64,000 nt of DNA from Symsagittifera roscoffensis (lineage: Eukaryota; Xenacoelomorpha; Acoela; Convolutidae): contig NC_087066.1 of assembly GCF_963678635.1 (NCBI RefSeq), positions 37,327,152 through 37,391,151 on the forward strand, read 5' to 3'. The translations under genes were made by a program, and so were the position numbers. Positions 1 through 11,972 of this stretch are shown one piece after another. Position 1 is the first letter of the stretch; each line of letters begins with the position of its first letter. The notes beneath the pieces are model-generated. The model did not search any database. It had not been told where the DNA came from and worked only from the letters and a program-made list of their open reading frames with translations.

Positions 1-369
1 GCATAGAAGTCATCATGGATCAAGATACCAGTCATTCAATTGATTCTGTTAAACAAGTTGTTAACCAGAATAAAGTCTATTTTCCAGTTTGATACCGCTT
101 GCTAATCGCAAGCGTAATGAATTAAAAGTAAGAAACCATAGCATATAAATTTTCACAGTATCTGCTTTTATAAAACGGACTAAATTGCCTATGAGTGGAA
201 TATACCAAAATTGCCACCAAATGAGCACTTTCATGGCGACTTAGGTTGGAAAAAAAACGTGCAACATAGCATTACACTACGCATCGGTTGTGTAAATAAC
301 TTAAATTGATATTTGAAGGTCAAAAGAGTCAGATAAAAAATTTTTGAGAAGAAATGCATACATACAAAC
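1..369. other. Left edge: DnaJ gene intron or 3' flank with SINE-like tail
   Basis: I see no exon here. Bases of about 170-300 (the TGCCACCAAATGAGCAC stretch, then GCGACTTAGGTTGGAA and a terminal TTGTGTAAATAA) match the 3' ends of the repeats near 20340-20395 and 21990-22060, so this is probably a partial copy of the same SINE-like family. The last exons of the minus-strand DnaJ gene should lie to the left of the window. Confidence 0.45.
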
Positions 370-3210
370 CTCTTCGAAGGCTTTCTTGGCCGCCATGTAC
401 TCAGTCTGGAACTTCTGCAGTTGCGTCTTTTTTCGGCTCATCTTACTTTCGGTCTCCTGGATGTTGCGGACTATATTACCCGCTTCTCCTTCCCTCGGAC
501 AACAAGCCAAGAACTGGATCTGGAACTTGACATCATTGATCCAGTTGTCACCGTAAACACAGAAGAGGTGGCGACCTAAAACAAAATACAAAACTACCAG
601 AGCCGAAACCTCAATTAAACACAGAGGCGAAGCTGCGCTTCGCAAACACTAGCCAGGACACGACAAAAATCAGCTCTAGAGTTCTAAAAAGTGCAATAAG
701 AAAAAGTAAAAATAAGTTAAAACTCTAATTAGTTAAAACTCGGCGACGTCTCGGACTCTAACCTACTGCGACCGAGAAATTATGAATCTCACGCACTAAT
801 CACTCAGCCACGGACGCTTAGTCCATCAACAACACTAGCCACAAATAACGTCGAGAACAGATGCTACGAAATTTCCAATGCTACAGATCATGATTTTAGC
901 AAAAAGGACAAAGCGAACACTTTTATTTGCGAGTTAGTTTAGAAAAAAAGAAGGTTCGCACTAAAACACTAGCTTCTCGCTAGCGTAAAAATTAATACGC
1001 ATTTAAATAGTTCTAGAAAAGCTTTTGCAAGCCTTTATGTTCCACTAGACTCCGGCGGATTTAGGCGCATATAAGCAACCCTAAAATTTTAATTAAGGCG
1101 CCTGTGGTGCTGATATATATTCCAACTTTCTGGGGGAACACTTTTTTTCAAAATTCGAATTGGCTGAATATATGAAATATTTTGACTAACATAATTTTCA
1201 TACTAATATAAAAACCTTAAAACAAAAACGTCCATTAGCTCAATACAATTTCTTTGCAATGCCACTTACCTACAGCCAAATATGGGCCAGAGAATGAGTG
1301 ACTGACCTGGATTTAGCAGTAGGTTGAGACTGGACTCGAAGCCGTCTAGCCGGCGGAATGTGATTGGCACTTCGTCTTCTGTCATGAACTTGAGTGGAAA
1401 TAGGTCTGACAAGTTGAACCTATCCCACGACACAAAGTACATGTCCACCTACACACGTCAAATAGAAACTTAACTTAGCTCAGAAATCTAATAATGGGAA
1501 TTCCGAAAGCACCTTTAAGAGTTCAGAAGAAAGCTTGCTCGGAATAAACTTCTAAACAAGAATCAGACAAAAATTTCATATGCATTCTACATAAATTTAC
1601 TATCTACAGAAACCTGATAAATCGAAACAAAAATTGATACTCTTGGCTTCAGGCGCGGATCTAATATTTTTCCAGAGGGGGGGGGGCGTAACTTGGAATA
1701 GAATAGTAAAAATTGGATTCAAATTTCAACAAAAATTAAGTAAATTTATACAAAAATGAGTCTGCGATGTTTGGCAGCAAATCTGTCTGTCATCTTCTTC
1801 AGTAGCATCTCCGCAGAATCTTTTCAGTTGGATCTCTGTCCGGTCCAAAAACCAGCGACGAAAGAGCTTGAGCACTTAGCTTAGTAAAAAACAAAGTATT
1901 CCTCTTTCTCGGTGGATGTTGTTTCTCCAGATGACATATATATGCAAAAATTTGGACAAGCAAATCTAATTAAGAGCAAAGGACCTCTTTCAGAAATCTT
2001 TTGAATGCAAAAGCTGACTTTCCAGACAAAATATGTCTCAAGGTAAGCTAAACACTTGCATACAAAATCTGCTCAAAATTGGCAGATTGCCTTTGAAAAT
2101 GAATTCGTCCGTTCTAATTTTTTTGCAACTTATTTTAGTTGAAACTGAAAAAGAACTTCAAAACCTGCCTCTGTGCCCAGTCTGCTTTTCTTAGAGCTGT
2201 CCTCGAACTGACGGGTGCCTCCGTCCTTGTCGAACAGGATGACTTTGTACTTGCTGCTGGCTGTGGACAGACAATGCACCAGCACTCCCGCTTCACTCGT
2301 CTGTTCGTCAACCTCCAGCCAGTACCATGCCGCCTCACTCTTGGGAATGGTCGCCTTGTATGTTTGACCTACACAATCCATACTTTGACCTAACACGCCA
2401 TAAATCATCATCCTCGTCCATAGTCATCATAACAGGATTTCATTACACAACTTGATTATCATCAGCCACCTTCGTCCGGCAAATTGAAACAAAATAGAGA
2501 TAATACACTATTGACACAGTAAAAACATTCGACTGCTTCTAGTTGCTGTCTATGTAGAAAGGAATTTTTAGGCTACTTATCGCGGCAAAAAGTGAAAAAT
2601 AAAGAAATGGAAGTGCTACCTCGCTTATGATACTATGTTGGAGGGGCCTGATAACAATACCTCACTCGATACCCTTGAAAATTTCATTGACTAATTTTGC
2701 GAAGAAAAATTGAACTCAATCTTCAGTTCCTCCGCGGGAATGGTCGGAACAATTATTTGCACTCTGATTCATACCTAACACAACCTCCTGTACTCGCGCA
2801 TCAGATTCCTTCCTGCAGATCTGTCGCGCAGTGCCAAGCACATTCGGTGATATTTGAGTGGGCAGAGGCACTCCCAGCTTCGAAAACATGGCGCCGAACA
2901 GCCTGCCGACGGATCCGATCTCGTCCACATTAATTCCATCGAAGTTATCCGTGGAGTCCATCCCACAGTCATAACGGTGTTTCTTTGTCGGATCAGAGAG
3001 AACTGCAAACGCAATGGAAATGTCTTTAAACTTCTCAGCCGCTTCTGGCGAGTTCGGATTCTTGTCTGGGTGGTATTTCATGGCCAATTTCCTATAGGCA
3101 CTCTTTATCTCGGCTTCTGAGCTGGTTTTGGTCACCCCAAGGATGCCGTAGTAGTCTTTTCGCTCCGCATTGGCAAGAGCATTTTTGTCAGAGACTCCTC
3201 CAGATTGCAT
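370..3210 (-). CDS. ARG1-like DnaJ (J-domain) protein, partial at C-terminus
   Basis: Co-chaperone of the ARG1 (Altered Response to Gravity) family: N-terminal J domain, central beta-rich region, C-terminal coiled coil. J domains stimulate Hsp70 ATPase activity. Exons on the minus strand: 2775-3210, 2139-2368, 1307-1448 and 370-575, giving 338 residues; plant ARG1 is about 410, so the end lies off the window. The J domain spans residues 19-85 with HPD at 47-49. The last exon encodes [10 protein letters not shown] followed by a heptad-rich helix, as in plant ARG1. Start chosen: the only in-frame ATG (3208-3210) after a TTCAG acceptor-like site; the longer frame opens only with TTG. Phases fit at every junction, but the right side of the second intron has no canonical donor after VLFQFQ (2139), because the frame runs into TAA at 2130-2132. 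A micro-exon, a non-canonical site or a sequence error is possible. The family call rests on the order of domains and remembered similarity. Confidence 0.82.
613..985 (-). repeat. tRNA-derived SINE-like repeat (copy in DnaJ intron)
   Basis: Contains the conserved AGGCGAAGCTGCGCTTCGCA segment, then a tRNA-like region that reads on the minus strand as a pol III A box (TGGCTGAGTG-like) and B box (GGTCGCAGTAGG/GGTTCGAATCC-like). It ends in a TTTTATTTGCGAGTTAG tail and a short TAGCTTCTCGCTAGCG hairpin. Similar copies lie at 18588-18905 and 21711-22085. Confidence 0.55.
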
Positions 3211-3238
3211 CTCATCAACATGTACAACTGAATACAAG

Positions 3239-3845
3239 GATAGCCGGTTACTGTGCAAGTAGCACCGAATGTTCCGACCATGGTCTTAAGAAAATACAAC
3301 AAACTTTTTTTTTCAAATTAGTGTCGAGTTTTTTGTGTGGGTGACTAAAAAAATCTGAAAGAAAAAATAGAATTAGGCAAATGAGACAGTCATAGTCAAA
3401 TAGGTCGATTGGCAAACAGTTTTTGTAGAAAAATGGCAAGTAAAACGAAGAAAAAAATCGAAAAAACAATTAAAAAATTTTTCAACATTTTTCCAAATTT
3501 TTTTTGCCAAGTTTTTGATTCCCAAAATGATGCTAAAACACTCCAAACACTATTTTAATCGAGTTTAACTAAGTTTTTACGGCTTAAAGAAAGCATAAAA
3601 AGATATTGTAAGCCTGCACCGCTCACCTTATTAGATTGAATTTAGACCAAACATCAAAAATTTTGAATTTTAAATGTAGTTCGAATCAAAACTGAAAAGG
3701 TTTTAATATGTTTAATCATTCGAGCCATTTCAATGATTATTTGTGGTACCAGATTTTGCGTGGAAAACAAAATGATTACATGTGGTACCTGATTATCAAA
3801 AAAAGCTAACACACCCGATTGCAAAGTTTTTCCCTTGGTCGGAAC
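3239..3845. mobile_element. MITE-like element, GATAGCCGG/GGTCGGAAC family, copy 1
   Basis: Begins GATAGCCGGTTACTGTGCAA with an internal GTTCCGACCATGGTC block and ends near CTTGGTCGGAACAAA. The same ends and internal order (including an ATTGTAAGCCTGC block) recur at 4399-4995, and in inverted orientation at 26519-27117. There is no coding capacity. Its inner edge is only 28 bp upstream of the DnaJ start codon, so it probably forms part of that gene's 5' flank or leader. Confidence 0.6.
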
Positions 3846-4398
3846 AAATCACATTTTCCTTGACACGATCAAATTTCTGTTTAATGGCTGTTGGGTCAAC
3901 TTGTGATTCTGAGCAGCAGCGTTTCTATGTTTTAGATCGATTAATAAATTGATGAAATATTAGCTGCTAACTCCAGAATAACAGCAAAACAACGGTGACT
4001 TAATGAATAAAAAGCAGGATTCCAACTTGAAAAACGAGGCCAACAGAGTTGCAAAAGTGTCAAAGAACAAATTGAGAAGACTGGATTATGAAGTAGTTGT
4101 TGAAATTTCACAAGGAAAATTGAGAATTCTTCCCTTCATTTGCCATATCGTTATTAGATAGCGTAATTTGAGTTCCATTTAGTAAGTTAATTAAAGATAG
4201 TTTCAAAAAAGGTCAAAAGAAAACCACAATAAAATCCTTTGAAGCGTGAACAACTCTTATGACGGTTCCTGGTAACAAAAACGACATGACTCAAATAAGT
4301 GTCTTCACTTTGATCATCGTCAGCTGAAAAAAAAATTAAAAACAGTGCAAGTAGCTGCGATAAAACTATTATGTTTTCGCAAAACAAATAATTAACAA
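3846..4398. other. Intergenic, no feature recognised
   Basis: AT-rich sequence between two copies of the same MITE-like family. I see no coding frame, RNA gene or clear repeat in it. Confidence 0.5.
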
Positions 4399-4995
4399 AG
4401 ATAGCCGGTTACTGTGCAAGTATCAGAATGGTCCGACCATAGTCTTAAAAAACACAAATTTTTCAAAAATATTGTCGTTATTTTCTGCGTTGTGGTGTGA
4501 TAAAACCATTTGAACAAAAAATTGGAAATTAAAAATATTCGACAGTCATAGTAAAATAGGCAAAAGTTGTAGAAAGATGACTAAAAAACAAATCAAAAAG
4601 AAATTCAAAAATTTGCGGAAATTTTTTTGAAGCTTTTTATTTCCAAATGCCGCTGAAAAAAAACTGCAAATGCCGCTGAAAAAATAACAACTTTACTTAA
4701 ATAAAAGTAAGTTTTCACGGCCTAAACTAAGCACAAAAACAAGCTATTGTAAGCCTGCTCGCTCGCATTATTCGCTCGAACTGACTAAAAACCAGAAATT
4801 ATACACCGATTTTTCTTGATATTTGTAAAAAATTTTAATATTCGAATCACGACTGAAAAGGATTTATTTGATATATAGCACTCGACCCATTCCCATAATT
4901 ATTTAAGATACCTGATTTTGCGTGGAAAACAAAAAGAAAAAACTAAAACACCCGAATACAAAAGTTATCCCCATTTTCAGATGGTCGGAACAATG
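4399..4995. mobile_element. MITE-like element, GATAGCCGG/GGTCGGAAC family, copy 2
   Basis: Begins GATAGCCGGTTACTGTGCAA, has GGTCCGACCATAGTC 34 bases in, shares ATTGTAAGCCTGC and TTTGCGTGGAAAACAAA with copy 1, and ends in ATGGTCGGAACAA. It is in the same orientation as copy 1 and visibly diverged from it. Confidence 0.6.
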
Positions 4996-5274
4996 AAAAA
5001 AAAACATGCTTCAAAAATGTTAAATTACGCGGTCGAAGGCTACAGAAAAAAAATTCAGCGTTATATAAACACGAACTTAGCAGAGTGTTCAATTCAGATT
5101 CATAAATGTAATGCCGCATATAATTCAAAGACTGCTTTTATCGGGTCGACTCCCAGAATGTTCCGACTCGACTGGCCATTTACTTGTCTCGAATATTCAT
5201 AGATGAAAGAAAAAATTGATAAAGCTAATAAATTTCAAAATTTCTTTTTCTCTTATAAATTTTTTTTCTCTGTC

Positions 5275-6990
5275 ACAAGCCAATTTAAAGTAACTTGGGT
5301 TATAGGTACTGCAGGCATTTATCGGCGAAATTAGCTTTCCTAAATTCAAATTAAACTGATCTCGAGAGCGGAATGATTCACCGCTCTGAAATAAGTTGTG
5401 TACATAACTAGAGAAATATAAAAAACGTAGTTCGCATAAATAAGCGCGCATACACTGAACATTTTGACCAAATGAAAAAATTCAATACTCTGAATCTTTA
5501 CCAAAAATGATGTCAGGTACAAAATTGTTTTAAAATGTTACAAAAATATTGCTTCATTTTCGGGCCCCCTCAGCAAGTCATAAAGTATTAAATTATACGA
5601 AGTGAGTTCTCGAAAGAAGAGAGCAATTGCCTGCGTGAAATCTTATTGCCAATAAATTAAGAGCGGAAAAACTTTTCCTTGTTGAACCTCGCGCATACGC
5701 GTAAATAGTAATTGATTTACTCTTAAAACGCACATAATTCAGCCTAGTTAGTTCGCCCAATTGGCGATGTTCATATCCACAGAAGTTTGCTAAAAATGTT
5801 CAAGTAAAAACATTCTTTTGTACTCAGGCGGTTGATATCTGCAGCTAGGTATAAAGAATTTCTGTCGAAAACAACTACTTTGATCACAAAAATTGGTTTC
5901 AGTAATTAGTTTGAGTACAAGATGTTATTCGAGCATCAATATTCCGTTAACTTCTTCGAAAGCCAGGGGAAGGCAATAGCAGTACTGAACAAACTAGTAC
6001 TTCAGTTCTGATTCTTGACGTTTACAAACTGAGTACGATGTACGCGATGTATCTAGTCTAAGATTTCACAGAGAAGCAAAGTTCTACTTCGCAACGCAAG
6101 CACAAGCAAAAAAAGCTTTACAAATGAGGTAAAAAAAATATGAACAACAAATGTAAAAATAAGAAAGATAAAAGTGAGTTATTGGTACTGCAAGCATTTA
6201 TGGTAGAAATGAGCTTCCCTGAATTCAAAATGAAATGATCCCGATAGCGAAATGATTCGCCGCGCCGAAATAATTTGCGCATATAAGTGGAGAAAAATAA
6301 GATAGTTCGCATAGAGAAAATGATTACTTCGTATAAATTAGCGCGCATAAACTCTCAACATTTTAGCCAAATTAAAATCTTTTAAACTCTTAATCTTTGC
6401 CAAAAACGATGCCAAATACAAATTTGTTAAAACATGTTACAAAAATTTTGCTTCATTTTCAGGCCCCTCAGCGAATCATAAAGAATAAATTTATTATAAA
6501 GTATTAAATGTAACGAAATGAGTTCTCCAGGAAATTAATGTGAACAGAGCAATTGCCTGCTGGAAATTTTATTGGAATAACTTGAGCGGAAATCTTTTCC
6601 GAGCATGAAAAACTGGCGCATACGCGTAGATAGTAATAGATAAATTCTTGAAACGCACATTATTCAGCCTAACTTAAGGTGAAAATATTTTCTAATTTGG
6701 AATAAAGCGGTTGATACCTGCATCTAGGTATAAAGAATTTCCGTCGAAAACAACTATTTCGATCACAAAAATTGTTTTTAGCATAAAATATTTTTTGAGC
6801 ATCAATATTCCGTTATCTTCTTCGAAATTCGGCAATGGCAGTGCCGAATAAACTAGTTATTCAGTTCTGCTGTTTCACTTTCACAAACTGAGTTCCATGT
6901 ATCTAGAATAAGATTTCACACAGAAGCAAAGTTCCATTTCGCAAACACAAGCAAAAACGGCAAACAAATTTCTTAAAATAAGGTAAATAA
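5275..6990. repeat. Tandem duplication, two diverged units of about 0.85 kb
   Basis: Unit A (about 5275-6140) and unit B (about 6170-6990) share ordered blocks: the GGTACTGCAGGCATTTAT / GGTACTGCAAGCATTTAT pair, GCTTCATTTTCGGGCC / GCTTCATTTTCAGGCC, GCGCATACGCGTA, AACGCACAT-ATTCAGCCTA, CTAGGTATAAAGAATTTC, and a terminal AAGATTTCACA-AGAAGCAAAG block. Small frames within them are not conserved between units, so I treat them as non-coding. Confidence 0.7.
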
Positions 6991-7149
6991 CATGAAATAT
7001 GGAAAAAAGGGTAAAATTAAGTAAGAACGATTAAATTTTCGACGATTAAAGAGTCTCCCGTTGTCTGCACCATGACCAGTCCCTCCAAAAAAAAGTCGAA
7101 CACTGAAAACCAATATAGCCTATTCAAAAGATAGTATTTGCCAATACTC

Positions 7150-7240
7150 AAAAAATTAATGTACCGGAGTTGAACACCGGACTTGCAGATTCACAGCCCC
7201 CCGTCCTCGCAATTTCGTCACGGTGGCTTGACAATCGTCA
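7150..7240 (-). repeat. Possible decayed tRNA-like (SINE) relic
   Basis: Read on the minus strand this ends in a T-arm-like GTGTTCAACTCCGG. No full acceptor stem or cloverleaf can be drawn by eye, so it is more likely a tRNA-derived repeat relic than a working tRNA. The remainder of 7000-7532 shows nothing recognisable. Confidence 0.2.
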
Positions 7241-7532
7241 AACACTAGGCATCAATATAGCAGACATAACAGTGGCATCAAATGAGCATATATTTTTGCG
7301 AGTTCGAAAAAATAGTCAGGAAAATGTTTCTGAAATATGGCTTTAATTGAAACGAAATAGCAAAACTATGTGATATATTACGTTGCTTATAACAAATATT
7401 GTTTATAAATTATGAGATTTTAAATTGCGTGTGATAAAAATAGATTGGCTGTCATGGCTTCTAAAGTGAAACTTTTCCCTCCTTCCTCAAATTTCAGTTC
7501 ATCGTTTTTTACGCGCTCCCATTATCTTTCCA

Positions 7533-10500
7533 TCAGGAAGGCACAATGGGAACTGTATCCGAAATATTTGGTACAGGCGGTGGTGGCCTTGGTTTTAAAT
7601 CTGATCCACTGGCTCCCGACATATATACATTTTGGCTCAAATACTGGCTTGAGTTGGGGTTCGAATCCACGACCATTCCCTGGCTACCAGGTTGGCTGAT
7701 TTTTCTATTACTAGAATACTGTGCTTGTTGCCCATTGGTCGATACATCATTTTGGACTGTCGTTATAGTTCTACGACGAATCAGGACATTTTGTAACTGT
7801 TCTATCTGCTGGTCTAGCTTATTTCTATGTACAACAAGTTCTTTTAGTTCTCCAATCAGTTGAGTATTGCTCCTACTAAGCAACTCGCGCCCATCAACCT
7901 CGATGTTCACAGATGCTGCCGCTTGTACAGTATGTTTGAAACCCCCTCTTAAAGCAGGGGGTGGGTGCGAGGGTGGTGGGTTACTGGGAGAAACTGACAC
8001 AGAGTCATAAGTCCCTTCTTGAGCTGTCGTGGTTCTAGGAGGAAGTATCGGTTGCTGCGGGTTAGGCACATTTGGACGTGGAACATGACCAGCCCTTTGG
8101 GAGGATGTCTGGCCCCCACCCGATTGAGAATAGGTAGGTGCGTGGGGGTGCGAAGTGGCGCTTCTCACAGCCGATTGGTCCGAAGTATCGCCTGAGGCCA
8201 TCGTGAAATGAGATCCGAAGTCGTCATCAAAACCGAAACCAAAACCTCTCTCACCGCTAATAGATGATGGCTGGCCAGATTGGAATTCACTCTAAACAAT
8301 CAACATGAAGGCGGTTCATTTTCAGTTCTGCAACAATTTGCCATCTTCTGAGAACATCAATACTTTTTCCTACCTACGAAAAGAACATGGGTTTGTGAAC
8401 CACTCACTTGTTTTTATCCGTTTGCTTTCGACAACAAAATCTATAGAAAAGGAAAGATTTCATTTGGAGATTGATTGAGGCCTCACAACTTCTTTTTTAA
8501 GCTAAACGATTCAGAAAAATTTACGAAACATAACACAGAAACAGCTACGAAAACAAATTAAAAAATGAACAGTTCAAAATATAAAATGAACAGTCATTGA
8601 AAGAAACTAAACCTGACAAAAACAAATTTTTTTCAGTAAGCAGCGTTCGACCCATAAACCTGGGGATTCAGAATCAAATGCCTTAGCCATATACCCAGGT
8701 GGCGTATCAACTCATCATAGTCAACAGAAAAATGAAAAAATGTCAATTACCTGAGAACCGAACGAAAAGTGATTGAGTTACTTTAACTTTCGAATTAAGA
8801 AAAACATATATCACCTTAAAGCTCTTCCAGAACTCTGAATTGAATCTTAAGTTCTTCTACAAATTATCCCCACCAGACAAACATTAATTTTATGGCTTGA
8901 ATATTGTGATTTTACATATTTATGTGGCAAAAAATGTTGGTCATTGCATAATAAAATCACAAGCAAAATTCGTAGCAATTAGACAAGTCAACAGTTTTGA
9001 ACGTATCTTGACCGTTCTAGCCATTTACAATGACAATGTTTTATTTTGATATTGGAAATCGTAATTTACCCTCCTCGAATAATTTAAACTGAACTTTGAA
9101 AAACTTAAAAAGGCGAGCCGAGGAACATCAAACTTGAGCTTGAAAAATACAACACGACGTATACAAGTGTCTCCATAGTGTTCATTGCCACTTAATAAGC
9201 CCTTGTTCCCTAGCTATAGTTACTTATAAACATTTCTAGCAACTGAATGATTGCGACTTCAACATTCCACTTGCGCTGCAATTTGCAGGGTGAGCTCTAG
9301 GCTAGCTACAAACTTTACTTATACGAAAAACCAAAACTTGGAGCACTGCAAGCACATCAAAATAAAAATAATAATAATAATTGAAACTGCGCTCTGCCAG
9401 AAACCAAAAATAGGCAACAGAAGTTTGGAAAAAAATTGCCAGATGAAAGCTTTGCACACGCGCAGATCCGAACCCCAACTTGCATTTGATGCGTCCATTA
9501 ATTTATCTAAGCCAGAGTCCCCTGAATTTATCCATTAAATTAACCAGGGTCCCCTGAAATTATCCATTAAATTAACCAGAGTTCCCTAAATTTATCCATT
9601 AGTTCAGCCAGAGTCTTCTGAATTGCGCTCCAATTAAAATGCAGTCGAACAGAGTTGATTTTGCCTGGAGTAATAATAGCGGACGAAAAGCCTTACAACA
9701 ATTATGTCTACTATAAGAAACGAGAGTTAACCAACTCAATCCAATGGTAATGTGAACAAAGGAGATCAAAGCAGCAAGGCAAGGCCAGTATTGGGACATC
9801 AAAGGGAGACTTTCTGAAATTGTCAGCTCATGAACATACGCACGAACCCGGTTACGCGCAATAATAAAAACATGCAATCAACGCAAAAACCAAAGAGGAT
9901 ACGGCGGCAACCACATGCTCCTCTACGCAGAAAGTACTATCCGCAGCCTTAGTACACGCGACGACAGATTTTTCCTCATAGATGCCTGCAGTCTCTTACA
10001 TTAAATGAAGAATCAGAAGATTTTGCTATGAAAACGGACCACACCAACGCATCCTAATTTGTCGGTAAACTGAGCTGCCTATCAAGTATATGCAGACACT
10101 GAATGAATACTTTCTTCTAGAAAATTTGGCGGTTTCAGGATTTGGAAAATGGTACTTTTATGCTACAAAAACATTGATATCTTCAACCGTTTTAGAAACT
10201 AGTTTATTGATGGAACCTTGAAGAGCTGCCCTCAGAACTTCAACGAAATCTAAAAAGTGCATTTTTTTGTTGACAGAATGACTTTCCCTGCATATACGCA
10301 GTTCTTCCGAATAAGCGACAGGACATATACAATGCACTGTGGTCGGATCTAAAATCTGACACACAAAAAAAACAGTTTCTGTAATCATTGAACTGATTGA
10401 AATGGCTTCGATAAACTCCATGGGACCAAATTCCAAAAAAAAAAACGAAAATAAGGGATGTTTCTTTCATTTTTCGCAAGCTATTTTAAGAAAGATCCTT

Positions 10501-11710
10501 GAATTCAGTTAACCTCATCATCGGGAGGGCAAATACTTCTTCAATCTGTCCATAAGCCTCTTGGCTGCGCCTGCCTTTGCATGTAGAGCAGTACTACAAA
10601 AATGTTACCCAAAGCCATCAGATCTAAGACGACATCAAAAAATATTTAGAGGATAATTTTGTCCGGATAACAAGAAACGCTACATTGGAATTCACGGTGG
10701 ATTTGACTCAATGTAACAGATGTCAAACTCACCGAGACTATTTAAAGACAACAATGCTTGCAGGTACTTACTTATCGCAGTTGAGAAAGAAAGTTCACTC
10801 GAGGAAGGAAGATAATTTTGGGCATATAAAACGCATAGTATCTTCAGCAGCCAATTACAAGGAGATCGATAATGTTAATTTGTCATTTTAATTCAAATTA
10901 TTTATAGTCTAGTTCTATTTACGCTTCTAGTTTTACCTTGACTCTCTTTATGGTATCCAAGTTAAATTTAGTTTTCTTTTTGCCTTTTTTGCCTAACACT
11001 AATGTGAGGGATATTGTTACAAATACTGGGGGATTTGTCCTAAGGGATTATATCCGGTGGGTCTTTGCCCTGGGAGATTTAGTCCGCGAGCCGTTTTCTG
11101 AGTTCATTTTTGATCTCAATAAAAAAAACAGGCTGACCTTGTGCGTAGTACTGGTGGCAGATGAGGCGGATTGTGGTGAATGAGATGCAGAAGAAATGGA
11201 AGTGTGTTTGGCGAATATTGCCGCAATGCCGACCACTTGTCCAGCCACGCGTGCCAGCACTCCTGGAAGACTAGTCGGCAGCTGTAGACCATGTCTGGTA
11301 CCCACTGATAAATGCATAGCAATGCAGAATTCGTCCAGCGATAAAACTCCGTCTCCATCGACGTCAGATAGATCCCAAATTAGAGACAGAGATCCTGTAT
11401 CGAGGCGCGATTGTGAGAAAAAATTACGGGCAGCAATTGCGTCAACAAAGCTAAACAAATCGGGCTGCATACGCGTGAAGAGACGAGTATAATACACAAC
11501 CTGCTCTTCGCTTAAGACCCACGCTTTCTCATAATCGGCAGGCACTACAGATGTCCCCAAATTTGAACCCGATGTCGGCGGACCTGAAGGTATCGATGAA
11601 GGCTGTGACGAAGACGTCGAGGCACTTGCAATTCCAGCACTCATGAATCTAGTTTGAACCTGACTATGTTGACTTTCATTGACGCTCGTTGAAACATCTG
11701 ACGCCATCAT
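7533..11710 (-). CDS. REPS1: REPS-like EH-domain endocytic adaptor
   Basis: RALBP1-associated Eps domain protein type; in other animals these link Ral signalling and receptor endocytosis by binding NPF motifs through EH domains. Two exons: 11138-11710 (191 codons) and 7533-8291 (252 codons plus TGA), joined in phase 0 (donor AAG|GTCAGC, acceptor TTTAG|AGTGAA), 443 residues. The EH domain spans residues 64-150 with an intact EF loop (D116, D118, D120, E127) and the conserved IWDLSD Trp at 112. After a GFGFGFDDDFGS acidic patch come Pro-rich stretches, then a coiled coil around QLIGELKELVVHRNKLDQQI, in the place where REPS proteins bind RALBP1, then a Pro-rich tail. Start: ATG 11708-11710 (tandem ATGs) with an upstream in-frame TGA. 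Vertebrate REPS has two EH domains; only the second type is visible here. The intron (8292-11137) holds a 32-bp tandem repeat. The symbol is by family, not proven orthology. Confidence 0.8.
9494..9626. repeat. 32-bp tandem repeat, about four units
   Basis: CCAGAGTCC-type cores start at 9512, 9544, 9576 and 9608, an exact 32-base period, each followed by CTGAAATTATCCATTA-like sequence. It lies in the REPS-like intron. Confidence 0.85.
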
Positions 11711-11722
11711 TTCGGAACGTGT

Positions 11723-11747
11723 AAAAATCTCACGCGGTGAGATTTTT
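11723..11747. promoter_or_regulatory. Perfect 11-bp palindrome just upstream of REPS-like start
   Basis: Arms AAAAATCTCAC and GTGAGATTTTT are separated by GCG, 13 bases upstream of the ATG. It could be a 5' UTR hairpin or a palindromic protein-binding site. No function is shown by the sequence. Confidence 0.4.
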
Positions 11748-11972
11748 AAAATGAATCCTTGGGAGTAACAAGGAAGAGATCAGACTACAAATTATATTAA
11801 CCAGAGCAGCTTCACTTACTTACAAAAAAAAATCCGGTTCATAATCTCACTTTTTAGTCATGTTCCATTCTCGACTGAATCGCCATTCAACTCAAATTGC
11901 ATTACTTTCTGAAAAAAAAAACTTAATATAGTTATGTAGACGATTGAAGTTAATCTCATACCCGTTCAAAGC

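Noticed and set aside
7150-7240. Possible tRNA gene on the minus strand
   Set aside because: Only a T-arm-like segment is visible; no acceptor stem or anticodon arm pairs by eye.
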